DNA from: Bordetella petrii
GTDB taxonomy: Bacteria; Pseudomonadota; Gammaproteobacteria; Burkholderiales; Burkholderiaceae_B
Assembly: GCF_000067205.1 (NCBI RefSeq)
Contig: NC_010170.1
Coordinates: 2,108,001-2,172,000, forward strand
DNA length: 64,000 bases
Direction of reading: 5' to 3'
The translations under genes were made by a program, and so were the position numbers. Positions 46,321 to 54,680 of this stretch are shown piece after piece. How positions within the stretch are numbered: the first letter of the stretch is position 1; every line of letters starts with the position of its first letter. The notes beneath the pieces were generated by a model that was not told the DNA's origin, made no database searches, and saw nothing but the letters and a program-made list of their open reading frames with translations.

Positions 46321-47028
46321 ATGGAACTCACTTCAGCCGCATTCTGGATTGCCCTGCTGCAAATCATCTGGGTCAATATCCTGCTATCCGGCGACAACGC
46401 CGTGGTCATCGCGCTTGCCGCGCGCTCGCTGCCTCCCACGCAGCAGAAAAAGGCTATCGTGGTCGGCTCGGCCGCCGCGATCATCATGCGTATCATCCTG
46501 ACCCTGGTCGCGGCGAAGCTGTTGCTGCTGCCCTGGTTGAAGCTGATCGGCGCACTGCTGCTGGTTTACATCGGCGTGTCGCTGCTATTGCCCGAAGGCG
46601 AAGACGATGGGGACGGCAAACAGCATGGCAGTCTGCTGTCGGCCATTCGCACCATCATGATCGCCGATCTGGTAATGAGCCTGGACAACGTCGTGGCCGT
46701 GGCCGCCGCCGCCATGGGCGACACCACGCTGCTCGTGGTCGGACTGGCGATCAGCATCCCGCTGGTGATTTTTGGCAGCACCCTGCTGCTCAAGGTCATC
46801 GAACGCTTTCCCATCATCGTATGGGTGGGGGCGGCGCTGCTGGGTTTTATCGCCGGCGAGCTGCTGGTGGGCGATCCCGCGCTGGAGGAACCTGTCGCGC
46901 GTATCGACACGGCGCTGGGCCTGACGCAGCACCAGCTGGCCTTGGGCGCGGGGGTAGTGGGCGCCCTGGTCGTACTGGCGCTGGGGAAAATTTTCCTGGC
47001 CCGTCAAAAAGTGCTGACGCAAAGCTGA
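46321..47028 (+). CDS. TerC-family integral membrane protein (first copy)
   Basis: 235 residues, about seven membrane segments. The family's two acidic membrane motifs are present: NILLSGDNAVVIALAAR near the N-terminus and MSLDNVVAVAAAAMGD in the centre. TerC proteins are linked with metal ion export (manganese in some) and loading of metals onto secreted proteins. Strong ribosome site gaaagagagga precedes the ATG. The 205 nt upstream have no clear riboswitch. A second, related gene follows after 113 nt. Substrate not known here. Confidence 0.88.
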   Translation: MELTSAAFWIALLQIIWVNILLSGDNAVVIALAARSLPPTQQKKAIVVGSAAAIIMRIILTLVAAKLLLLPWLKLIGALLLVYIGVSLLLPEGEDDGDGKQHGSLLSAIRTIMIADLVMSLDNVVAVAAAAMGDTTLLVVGLAISIPLVIFGSTLLLKVIERFPIIVWVGAALLGFIAGELLVGDPALEEPVARIDTALGLTQHQLALGAGVVGALVVLALGKIFLARQKVLTQS

Positions 47029-47141
47029 ACTACAATAATAGATTCGATACGCACGGCGGAGTGCCTCGCGCACACCGCCAGCGCCGGTGCGCGGCCGGCG
47101 TTGCGTAATTGTTTCGTCAAATAAATCCCCGGGGGGTCAAA

Positions 47142-47861
47142 GTGCTTGAGTTTTTCCAGACGCTGAGTTGGGCGGCGGTGTTCCAAATCATTCTTATCGA
47201 CATCCTGCTGGGTGGCGATAACGCCGTGGTCATCGCGCTCGCTTGCCGCAATCTGGCACCCAAGCAACGCATGCAGGGCATCCTGTGGGGTACCGCCGGC
47301 GCCATCATCCTGCGCGTCGTTCTCATTGCCTTCGCCCTGACCCTGCTGGCCATTCCGTTCCTCAAGATCATCGGCGCCTTGCTGCTGCTCTGGATCGGCG
47401 TCAAGCTGCTTCTTCCCGAAGACGACGGCCATGGCAACATCAAGGGCGGCACGTCCATTGCCTCGGCGGTCAAGACCATCATCGTGGCCGACTTCGTCAT
47501 GAGCCTGGACAACGTCATCGCCATCGCCGGCGCGGCCCAGAACGCCCACGAAGGTCACCAGATCGGCCTGGTCGCGTTCGGTCTGATCGTGAGCGTGCCC
47601 ATCATCATCTGGGGCAGCACCCTGGTGCTCAAGCTCATCGACCGCTACCCGCTGGTTGTCACCTTCGGCGCTGGCCTGCTGGGCTGGATCGCCGGCGGCA
47701 TGTTCATTACCGACGTGGTCGTAGAGAATCAATTCGGCCCCCAGCCGAGTACGGTTAAAATCGCTGCCGAAGTCATCGGCGCACTGTTGGTCATTCTCGT
47801 GGGGCGGTGGCTGGCCAGCCGTAAGAATGCCTCCAAGGAATCCACCCATGAGTCTGCGTAA
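47142..47861 (+). CDS. TerC-family integral membrane protein (second copy)
   Basis: 239 residues; paralogue of the preceding gene (IDILLGGDNAVVIALACRNL and MSLDNVIAIAGAAQNA). Starts at GTG 47142 (VLEFFQTLSWAAVFQ) with ggggggtc 8 nt ahead; the TTG 11 codons earlier is less likely. The C-terminal tail has SRKNASKESTHESA after the last helix. The stop overlaps the next small ORF by 14 nt. The two copies probably arose by tandem duplication but have diverged. Confidence 0.87.
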   Translation: MLEFFQTLSWAAVFQIILIDILLGGDNAVVIALACRNLAPKQRMQGILWGTAGAIILRVVLIAFALTLLAIPFLKIIGALLLLWIGVKLLLPEDDGHGNIKGGTSIASAVKTIIVADFVMSLDNVIAIAGAAQNAHEGHQIGLVAFGLIVSVPIIIWGSTLVLKLIDRYPLVVTFGAGLLGWIAGGMFITDVVVENQFGPQPSTVKIAAEVIGALLVILVGRWLASRKNASKESTHESA

Positions 47862-47961
47862 AAACGACAACCCCGAAGCCGGCCTGAGCCTGTTGCAAGG
47901 CCTGCTGGTGCTGGCCATCCTGGGCGTCATTGCCTCGGTCATTTTTGCCAGCCTGGCCTGA
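47848..47961 (+). CDS. 37-residue single-helix membrane peptide
   Basis: Reads MSLRKNDNPEAGLSLLQGLL and ends ASLA with one hydrophobic helix (about residues 14-36, LLQGLLVLAILGVIASVIF). Starts inside the terC stop region, with aagga 9 nt ahead of its ATG, and its stop lies 8 nt ahead of the hemC GTG. Too short for most gene callers. No family recognised; coupling between terC and hemC suggests real translation. Confidence 0.6.
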   Translation: MSLRKNDNPEAGLSLLQGLLVLAILGVIASVIFASLA

Positions 47962-47969
47962 CGCCGTTC

Positions 47970-48911
47970 GTGTCCGTTCCGCAACGCCTCGTCATTGCCA
48001 CCCGCGCGAGCCGGCTTGCCCTCTGGCAGGCCGAGCACGTGCGTGACCGCCTACGCGCGCTGTATCCCGCCTGCGCCGTCGAACTGCTCACGCTCACCAC
48101 GCGCGGCGACCAAATCCTCGACCGCACGCTGTCCAAGGTGGGCGGCAAGGGGCTGTTCGTCAAAGAACTCGAAACCGCCTTGCTCGACGGCCGGGCCGAC
48201 CTCGCCGTGCATTCGCTGAAAGACGTCCCGGTCGACCTGCAGGCGCCATTCGAGCTGTGCGCCATTCTCGAGCGCGCCGATCCCCGCGACGCGTTCGTGT
48301 CCAATCAGTACACCACGCTGGCCGACCTGCCGGCCGGCGCGGTCGTGGGCACGTCGAGCCTGCGGCGCGAATCCCAGATTCGCCAGCGTTATCCGCACTT
48401 GTCGGTCAAGCCGCTGCGGGGCAACCTGGATACCCGCCTGAGCAAACTCGACCGCGGCGACTACGCCGCCATCGTGCTGGCGGCTGCCGGCCTGCAGCGC
48501 CTTGGCATGGGTGAGCGCATCCGCAGCCTGCTCGAACCCGAAGACAGCCTGCCGGCGGCCGGGCAGGGGGCATTGGGTATCGAAATCCGCAACGACCGCA
48601 ACGATCTGCGCGAGTGGCTGGCGCCGCTGGCCTGTTCGCGCACCACCGCCTGCGTGGTGGCCGAACGTGCCGTGTCGCGCGCCCTGGGCGGCTCGTGCCA
48701 GGTGCCGCTCGCTGCCTATGCCGAACTCAACGGCAACAGCCTGGCGCTGCGCGCCCTGGTGGCTTCGCCCGACGGCACCCGTGTCATTCGCAGCCAGCAT
48801 GCCGGCCCGGCTGAACAGGCCCAGGCCATCGGCCAGGCTGCCGCGCAAGAGCTGCTGTCCAACGGCGCCGACGCCATCCTGGCCGAACTGCAAGACCCGC
48901 CCGCGTCCTGA
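47970..48911 (+). CDS. hemC: Porphobilinogen deaminase (hydroxymethylbilane synthase)
   Basis: 313 residues. Polymerises four porphobilinogens. Signatures: RLALWQAEHV, GDQILDRTLSKVGGKGLFVKELE, DLAVHSLKDVP, GTSSLRR and GCQ-type cofactor cysteine in LGGSCQVPLAAYAE. Starts at GTG 47970 (VSVPQRLVIATRASRLALW). hemD follows after 43 nt in the order hemC-hemD-hemX-hemY. Confidence 0.97.
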   Translation: MSVPQRLVIATRASRLALWQAEHVRDRLRALYPACAVELLTLTTRGDQILDRTLSKVGGKGLFVKELETALLDGRADLAVHSLKDVPVDLQAPFELCAILERADPRDAFVSNQYTTLADLPAGAVVGTSSLRRESQIRQRYPHLSVKPLRGNLDTRLSKLDRGDYAAIVLAAAGLQRLGMGERIRSLLEPEDSLPAAGQGALGIEIRNDRNDLREWLAPLACSRTTACVVAERAVSRALGGSCQVPLAAYAELNGNSLALRALVASPDGTRVIRSQHAGPAEQAQAIGQAAAQELLSNGADAILAELQDPPAS

Positions 48912-48954
48912 GCACGCTGGCCGCCAACGATCCGGGCCGTCTATGGGAGTGCCC

Positions 48955-49746
48955 ATGTCGCGCATCGCCATCCTGACCCGCCCAGACAGCCGCAACGAAG
49001 CGCTGGCGCGCGAACTGCGCGCCGCGGGCTGGCACGTGCTGGAGCTGCCGGCGCTCGAAATTCGTCCCTTGCCCGTGCAGCCGGCGGCGTTGCCTCTGCC
49101 GCAAGACCACGATCTGGTCGTTTTTGTCAGCGGCAACGCGGCGCGCCTGTATATGACCCAACTGCGGGACGTGGCGGGGCAGGCTGCCTGGCCGCTTGCC
49201 ACGGCGGCGGCTACCGTGGGGCCGGCTAGCGCGCGCGCCTTGCGCAACCTGCCAGGGTTTGGCGCGGATACAACAGTGCTGTGCCCGCCGCCCGAGGCGC
49301 CCACCCACGATTCCGAAGCCCTGTGGGCGGTGTTGCGCGCGCGCGGGCCCTTGCCGCGCCGTGTTCTGCTGGTACGGGGCACGCAAGGCCGCGATTGGCT
49401 GGCCGAACGGCTCGAGGCCGCCGGAGCACAGGTGTTCCGGCATGCCGTGTACCAGCGCCAACCCGCACCGTGGCCCGCGGCGGCCGTGCGGCAGCTGCAC
49501 GACTGGGCCGGGCAGGGCGCGCAGCCTACGTGGCTGCTGACCAGCGGCGAGGGCCTGGCGGCCGTGCAGGCGCAGGTTCGGCAACTGGGGCTGCATGACT
49601 GGTGGCGCGCCTGCCCCTGCATCGTCACGCATCCCGCGCTGGCCCGGCGCCTGCAGCACGACGCGGGTGGCGACGCGCCCGCCCCGATGGTAAAAGTTTG
49701 CTTGCCGGTCGATGAAGCGATCCTTGCCGCTTTTGTTGCGGCTTGA
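48955..49746 (+). CDS. hemD: Uroporphyrinogen-III synthase
   Basis: 263 residues. Closes hydroxymethylbilane into uroporphyrinogen III. The family is poorly conserved; visible features are the opening IAILTRPDSRNEALARELRAAGW, LVVFVSGNAARLY, VLLVRGTQGRDWLAERLEAAGA and WLLTSGEGLAAV. ATG 48955 is chosen because gggag lies 5 nt ahead of it. The hemC-hemD-hemX-hemY order supports the call. Confidence 0.92.
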   Translation: MSRIAILTRPDSRNEALARELRAAGWHVLELPALEIRPLPVQPAALPLPQDHDLVVFVSGNAARLYMTQLRDVAGQAAWPLATAAATVGPASARALRNLPGFGADTTVLCPPPEAPTHDSEALWAVLRARGPLPRRVLLVRGTQGRDWLAERLEAAGAQVFRHAVYQRQPAPWPAAAVRQLHDWAGQGAQPTWLLTSGEGLAAVQAQVRQLGLHDWWRACPCIVTHPALARRLQHDAGGDAPAPMVKVCLPVDEAILAAFVAA

Positions 49747-49784
49747 TTCGAAGTTTTGGCTTTTCACCGAATACAATCGCGTCT

Positions 49785-50999
49785 ATGACAAACCAGACCC
49801 CCGCTACCGAATCGGCCGCCTCCGCGGCAGCCCCGGGCACAGGTTCGCCCGCCACGCCGCCGTCCGGCGCGTCCAAGGCCAAAGCGAAGGCCAAAGATAG
49901 CCGGCCTTCCAGTGCGGTAGGCACCTTGACAGCGGCGCTAGTCATCGTGCTTCTGCTGGCAGTGGGGCTGGGCTGGGCGCTGTGGCTGCAGCGCAAGCAA
50001 TTTCTGGCGGCCGGCCACGAAGTCGCCACGCGCCTCGAAGCGCTGGAACAGTCGGCCGCGCAAAGCCGCAAAGACGCCCGCGAGGCATTGGCCCTGGCGC
50101 AGGCGCAGGCTGGCCGGGTCGCCGAGCTGCAAGACCAGGCCGAGGAAGCCAAGAGCCGTTACGACGACCTGCAGCAGGCCTGGCAAACCTTCAGCGGCGG
50201 CGCCAGCGACGAACTGCTCGCCAACGACATCGAACGCCTGCTTGTGCTGGCCAATCAGCAATTGCGGCTGGCGGGCAACGTGAACAACGCCATCGTCGCC
50301 CTTGAAACCGCCCAGTCGCGGCTGGCGCACGCCGACCGCCCGCGCTTTGCCAGCCTGCAGCAAAGCATCAATGGCGACCTCGACCGCCTGCGCGCCGTGG
50401 CCACCATCGACATTCCCACTCAATCCAGCCGCATCGACCGCCTGGCCGGCCTGGTGTCCAAAGCTCCCATGCTGGTGCCCGATGCCGCGGCGCCCGACGC
50501 CAATACCGACGGCGCCCCGGCCGCGCGCCAGGCGCCCGTGCCTCCCGAAACCGACCCTCGGGCCGGGCTGCCCGCCGACGCCGCCTGGTGGCAGGTGTGG
50601 CGCGCCGAGATCGCCTCGTGGCCGGGCCGGGCCGGCAGCGCGCTGGCTCACGAACTGGGCGATCTCATCAGCATTCAGCGCGTCGACCAGCCGGCCGCGC
50701 TGATGCTGTCGGCCGAGCAGGCCGGGCAGGCTCGCGCTGCCCTGCGCCAGCGCCTGATGACGGCGCAACTGGCCATGCTGATGCGCCAGCCCGAAGTCTG
50801 GAAGAACGAACTCGATAACGTCGTCAGCGCCTTGCGCACCTATTACGACATGCGCTCGCCCGATACGCAAGCCGCGCTGCGCCTGGCCCAAGACCTGGCG
50901 CAAACCGACATCGCGGTGCGCCTGCCCGACGTCAGCGACAGCCTGGCCGGCGTGGCCGCGCTGCGCGCCGCCGGTTTCGACGCGAACCAACAGGACTGA
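49785..50999 (+). CDS. hemX: HemX-like membrane protein
   Basis: 404 residues. An Ala/Pro/Lys-rich cytoplasmic N-terminus (about residues 1-45), one membrane helix (LTAALVIVLLLAVGLGWALWL), then a long coiled coil (EALEQSAAQSRKDAREALALAQAQ) and a helical periplasmic part with RLLVLANQQLRLAGNVNNA. Family of unsettled role in heme synthesis; once thought a methyltransferase but lacks that fold. Start MTNQTPATES chosen over MIRSFGFSP 14 codons upstream. Confidence 0.88.
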   Translation: MTNQTPATESAASAAAPGTGSPATPPSGASKAKAKAKDSRPSSAVGTLTAALVIVLLLAVGLGWALWLQRKQFLAAGHEVATRLEALEQSAAQSRKDAREALALAQAQAGRVAELQDQAEEAKSRYDDLQQAWQTFSGGASDELLANDIERLLVLANQQLRLAGNVNNAIVALETAQSRLAHADRPRFASLQQSINGDLDRLRAVATIDIPTQSSRIDRLAGLVSKAPMLVPDAAAPDANTDGAPAARQAPVPPETDPRAGLPADAAWWQVWRAEIASWPGRAGSALAHELGDLISIQRVDQPAALMLSAEQAGQARAALRQRLMTAQLAMLMRQPEVWKNELDNVVSALRTYYDMRSPDTQAALRLAQDLAQTDIAVRLPDVSDSLAGVAALRAAGFDANQQD

Positions 51000-51002
51000 C
51001 GC

Positions 51003-52616
51003 ATGCGTACCTGGTTCTGGACTCTGCTGCTTGCTGTCGTCGCCGTCGCTTTGGCTGTCGTCTTGCGTAGCCATGCCGGCAATGTCATGGTGCTGGTGTG
51101 GCCGTGGCGCATCGAACTGTCGCTGACGCTGGCCGTGCTGCTGGTGCTGGCGCTATTTGTGGCGTTGTACGTGGGCTTGCGCCTGCTGGCGTGGCTGCTC
51201 GCCATTCCCGACCGCATGCGCGCATGGCGCGGCCAGCGCGCCCAGGCGCGCGACCACGAACTGCTTGAACGCGGCTGGACTGAACTGCTCGAAGGCCGTT
51301 TCGCCCACGCCGAAAAAGACCTGTCCAAGCTGCTCGAGCAAACCCGCGTACCCAGCCGCCGCGTGCTGGCGGCCCTGTCCGCGGCGCGCGCCGCCCATGG
51401 CCTGGGCGAATTCGAACGCCGCGACCGCCTGCTCGAGTCGGCGCGCGAACACGCCAAGGGCAACGCCGGCCTGCAGGAAGCCATTGCCACTGTGTCGGCA
51501 GATCAACTGCTCGACCAGGGCAGGGCGCAAGAGGCCCTGGCCGTGCTGGCGCCGCTACAAGACGGCGGCGTGCGCCACCTGCACACCATGCGGTTGCTGT
51601 TGCGTGCCGAGGCCGCCCTGAACCACCACGACCGCGTCTTCACGCTGGCGCGGGGCCTGCTGCGCCGCAATGCGCTGTCCAAGACTGAAGCCGCGCATCT
51701 TATCGATTCCGCGGGCGCGGCGCGCTTGCGCGCGTCGGCCGCGTCGGGCACCGATGCCTGGCGCGCCGTCTGGAAAGACCTGAAAAGCGACGAACGCACC
51801 TTGCCCGAGATCGCCCTGGCCGGCGCCACCGCCTTCGAGGCCGCGGGCGAACCCGCCGAGGCGGCGCGCGTGCTCGAGGCCGCTGTGCCGGTGCATTTCA
51901 CGCCGTCGCTGGTGGCGGCTTATGCACGGTGCGACGCCGACCAGGTGCCGCGCCGCCTGGCCAAGGCCGAAGGCTGGCTGCAGAAGCGTCCGGCCGACGC
52001 CGATCTGCTCGCCGCGCTGGGCATGCTGTGCCTGAACGGGCAGTTGTGGGGCCAGGCCGAACGCTACCTGCAGCGCAGCCTGGGGTTCCGCAACGATTCC
52101 CATACCCATGCGTTGTTGGGCAGCCTGTACGACCGCCTGGACCGTCCGGCCGATGCCGTGCGCCACTGGCGCCTGGCCACCGCCGCCAGCATGGCTTTGC
52201 CCGTGCTGGCTGTCGACCAGGCGCTGCCAGCCGCCGAAACCTCCGCCGATCCGCTGCACCTGGATGCCGAAGGCGAATATTCCGCCTACCCGCCCGAGTC
52301 CGGCCCGTCTTCCGTCACGGCCATGTATTCGTCCGAAACGCTGCCGCAAGCCGTGCCGGCCGATTACGTGCTCGACCCCGATGCCCGCGCGGCCGACCGC
52401 GAGCATAGCGCGGCCACCGATCCCGAACCCGCGGCGGTTCCGCCCGCCCGGTCAGCCGTCGACATCGAAGACTACTTCGACAGCGCGCCGATCCCCGTGG
52501 CGGCGTTCGACGTGCCGGTGCCCACGTATGGCACCCAGGCACCCAAGGCGCCCGCCGAGGCCGCATCCAGGCCGGACGACGACCATTCCCATTCTTCTCC
52601 AAACAAGCAAGGTTGA
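51003..52616 (+). CDS. hemY: HemY-like TPR membrane protein
   Basis: 537 residues. Two N-terminal membrane helices (FWTLLLAVVAVALAVVL and SLTLAVLLVLALFVALYVGLRL) form the HemY N domain, followed by TPR repeats (LGEFERRDRLLESAREHAKGN, WGQAERYLQRSLGFRND). A Pro/Ala-rich tail of about 130 residues after the repeats is longer than in E. coli HemY. It is tied to the hem operon by a 3-nt gap to hemX. Despite the name, it is not the protoporphyrinogen oxidase of Gram-positives. Confidence 0.9.
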   Translation: MRTWFWTLLLAVVAVALAVVLRSHAGNVMVLVWPWRIELSLTLAVLLVLALFVALYVGLRLLAWLLAIPDRMRAWRGQRAQARDHELLERGWTELLEGRFAHAEKDLSKLLEQTRVPSRRVLAALSAARAAHGLGEFERRDRLLESAREHAKGNAGLQEAIATVSADQLLDQGRAQEALAVLAPLQDGGVRHLHTMRLLLRAEAALNHHDRVFTLARGLLRRNALSKTEAAHLIDSAGAARLRASAASGTDAWRAVWKDLKSDERTLPEIALAGATAFEAAGEPAEAARVLEAAVPVHFTPSLVAAYARCDADQVPRRLAKAEGWLQKRPADADLLAALGMLCLNGQLWGQAERYLQRSLGFRNDSHTHALLGSLYDRLDRPADAVRHWRLATAASMALPVLAVDQALPAAETSADPLHLDAEGEYSAYPPESGPSSVTAMYSSETLPQAVPADYVLDPDARAADREHSAATDPEPAAVPPARSAVDIEDYFDSAPIPVAAFDVPVPTYGTQAPKAPAEAASRPDDDHSHSSPNKQG

Positions 52617-52619
52617 ACC

Positions 52620-53150
52620 ATGAGCCTCGATCGCGTGTCTTCCGGCAAGCAACTGCCGGAAGATTTCAATGTCATCATCGAAATCCCCATGAATGCCGAT
52701 CCGGTGAAGTACGAGGTCGACAAAGACACCGGCGCCGTGTTCGTCGATCGTTTCATGCTCACCGCCATGCACTATCCGTGCAACTACGGCTACATTCCCC
52801 AAACCTTGTCCGATGACGGCGACCCGGCCGACGTGCTGGTCGTCACGCCGTTTCCCATCCAGGTCGGCGCTGTCGTGCGCTGCCGCGCCCTGGGCGTGCT
52901 CGAAATGGACGACGAAGCGGGCGGCGACGCCAAGCTGCTGGCCGTGCCCGTCGACAAGCTGTATCCCCCTTACCGCCACATCAAGTCGTACGAAGACCTG
53001 CCCGCCGAAGACATCGGCCGCATCCAGCATTTCTTCGAACACTACAAAGACCTCGAAAAGGGCAAGTGGGTGAAGGTCAAGGGCTGGAAGGGCGTGCAAG
53101 CCGCCCAGGAAGAAATCGTGCGCAGCGCCGAGCGCTACAGCAAGTCGTAA
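52620..53150 (+). CDS. ppa: Inorganic pyrophosphatase (family I)
   Basis: 176 residues. Splits pyrophosphate made by biosynthetic reactions. The metal-binding DGDPADVLVV motif, the NYGYIPQT stretch and ECKYEVDKDTG-like EVDKDTGAVFVDRF match the family. Starts 3 nt after hemY and so likely shares its transcript. A palindrome follows the stop. Confidence 0.96.
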   Translation: MSLDRVSSGKQLPEDFNVIIEIPMNADPVKYEVDKDTGAVFVDRFMLTAMHYPCNYGYIPQTLSDDGDPADVLVVTPFPIQVGAVVRCRALGVLEMDDEAGGDAKLLAVPVDKLYPPYRHIKSYEDLPAEDIGRIQHFFEHYKDLEKGKWVKVKGWKGVQAAQEEIVRSAERYSKS

Positions 53151-53170
53151 ACGGCTGGCACCTTCCTGAC

Positions 53171-53211
53171 CATCAGGCCGCGATGCGCATGGCGTGTATC
53201 GCGGCCTGATG
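53171..53211 (+). terminator. Hairpin after ppa
   Basis: Perfect 14-bp arms catcaggccgcgat and atcgcggcctgatg with a 13-nt loop, 20 nt after ppa. Only a short gcttt follows, so termination is less certain than the stem. Confidence 0.6.
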
Positions 53212-53388
53212 CTTTATGCGATGGCCAAGTCGGCATAGCCCGGCGCCAATGGCCGGTGCGGCTCCGGCGGGCCGCCCGGTGGCGCTGGGTGCGACGCAGG
53301 CGTGGCCAGCGCAAAAAAGGGATAAACTCGCGCATTGAATTCCACTGCGCCGGCCATGCCGGCACGCGTTCAACAAGGTCAAGCAAAC

Positions 53389-54084
53389 ATGGACTACGTT
53401 TTTCCCCCGTCGCCGCCCGTTGGGCTGCCTGTGGCTGGAAGCAGCACGCTGTTCCCCGCGCGCCGTGTGTACTGCGTGGGGCGCAACTACGCCGAGCACG
53501 CCAAGGAAATGGGCTTCACCGGCCGTGAAGATCCCTTCTTCTTCTGCAAGCCGGCCGACGCCATCGTGCCGGTAGCCGACGGCCAGACCGGCAGCATTCC
53601 GTACCCCTCGAAGACCAGCAACCTGCACTACGAAATGGAGCTTGTCGTCGTGCTGGGCAAGGGCGGCAAAGACATTCCGGTCGAGCAGGCCACCGATTGC
53701 ATCTGGGGCTACGCGCTGGGTCTGGACATGACCCGCCGCGACCTGCAGGGCGAAGCCAAGAAACAGGGCCGCCCGTGGGAAGTTGGCAAGGCGTTCGATT
53801 TTTCCGCGCCGCTGGGCCCCATTCATCCGCGCAGCAAGGTGGGCACGCTCGAACGCGGCGCCATCTGGCTCGAGGTCAACGGCCAGCGCAAGCAGTCCAG
53901 CGATATCTCGCAAATGATCTGGAACATATCCGAGAGCATCTCGTACCTGTCGGGGCTGTTCGAGCTGAAGGCGGGCGACCTGATCTTCACCGGCACCCCC
54001 GAAGGCGTGGGCGCGGTGGTGCAGGGCGATGTCATGACCGGCGGCGTCGAAGGGCTGGGCGAACTGCGCGTGCGCGTCGCCTGA
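53389..54084 (+). CDS. Fumarylacetoacetate hydrolase-family protein
   Basis: 231 residues. The family includes fumarylpyruvate hydrolases, acylpyruvases and isomerases of aromatic breakdown. Visible: VYCVGRNYAEHAKEMG, FFFCKPADAIV, MELVVVLGKGGKDI, the metal region GYALGLDMTRRDLQ and TGTPEGVGAV. Length near 230 fits the small, single-domain FahA/acylpyruvase group. The start MDYVFPPSPP is chosen over 18 codons upstream. Exact substrate unknown. No aromatic pathway genes lie nearby. Confidence 0.87.
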   Translation: MDYVFPPSPPVGLPVAGSSTLFPARRVYCVGRNYAEHAKEMGFTGREDPFFFCKPADAIVPVADGQTGSIPYPSKTSNLHYEMELVVVLGKGGKDIPVEQATDCIWGYALGLDMTRRDLQGEAKKQGRPWEVGKAFDFSAPLGPIHPRSKVGTLERGAIWLEVNGQRKQSSDISQMIWNISESISYLSGLFELKAGDLIFTGTPEGVGAVVQGDVMTGGVEGLGELRVRVA

Positions 54085-54111
54085 TCATCGAACTTTCCAG
54101 GAGCAACAGTC

Positions 54112-54243
54112 ATGCGTGGACGAGTCATGCTGATGGCACTGATCGTTTTTGGTGTCGTGCTGCAAGGCTGCAATACCATGGCAGGCATGGGTAAAGACAT
54201 GTCCCAGGCGGGGCACGCCATTACCACTGCCGCTGAAAAATAA
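54112..54243 (+). CDS. Entericidin A/B-like small lipoprotein
   Basis: 43 residues: signal peptide with lipobox VLQGC, then NTMAGMGKDMSQAGHAITTAAEK. It resembles the protein at 29822 (NTIAGAGKDIERGG). Ribosome site caggagc lies 8 nt ahead of the ATG and a terminator follows. Too short for the usual ORF limit but well supported by lipobox, core motif and flanks. Confidence 0.9.
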   Translation: MRGRVMLMALIVFGVVLQGCNTMAGMGKDMSQAGHAITTAAEK

Positions 54244-54261
54244 GGCCTGACGGCCTGCAAC

Positions 54262-54292
54262 AAAAAACGGCCCCGATCGGGGCCGTTTTTTG
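54262..54292 (+). terminator. Intrinsic terminator after the entericidin-like gene
   Basis: Arms aaaaaacggcccc / ggggccgttttttt with a gatc tip. It separates this gene from the tad operon. Confidence 0.85.
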
Positions 54293-54422
54293 TTGGCGCG
54301 GCGCCATGACAGTTAGCGCGCGCCGGCTGGCGAGAGTATTTCGCCTACCTCGGTATCCGCGAATAGCCGGTGCGTCGGCATCGTTTCAGACTACAGCCTC
54401 TGTTCACAGCAAGGGGGCTGAC

Positions 54423-54680
54423 ATGGTCCGAAGCGTTACCCGCCAACGCGGGCAAGGAATGACGGAGTACATCATCGTGGTGGCGCTGATCGCCGTGGCG
54501 GCCATCGCGGTTTATCAGCTATTTGGCCAGGTCGTGCGTTCGCAGACCGCGGCCATGGCGCGCGAGCTGGCCGGTGAAGACGGCACCAGCGAAGCGCGCG
54601 CCGCGCAGTCGGCGGCCGGCAAGGCGGCGGCGCAGACCAAGGCACGCACGCTCAAGTCGTTCACGGGCAATGCCAAATGA
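54423..54680 (+). CDS. Flp-like type IVb pilin
   Basis: 85 residues. MVRSVTRQRG is followed by QGMTEYIIVVALIAVAAIAVY: cleavage after G10 would put Glu at +5 and Tyr at +6, the signature of Flp prepilins. The hydrophobic stretch is followed by an alanine-rich, charged tail (AREL..EDGTSEARAAQSAAGKAAAQ) that is longer than in most Flp pilins of 50-70 residues. Probably the structural pilin or a minor one. The start at 54423 is chosen; a start at 54306 would add a long arginine-rich leader. Overlaps the next gene by 4 nt. Confidence 0.8.
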   Translation: MVRSVTRQRGQGMTEYIIVVALIAVAAIAVYQLFGQVVRSQTAAMARELAGEDGTSEARAAQSAAGKAAAQTKARTLKSFTGNAK

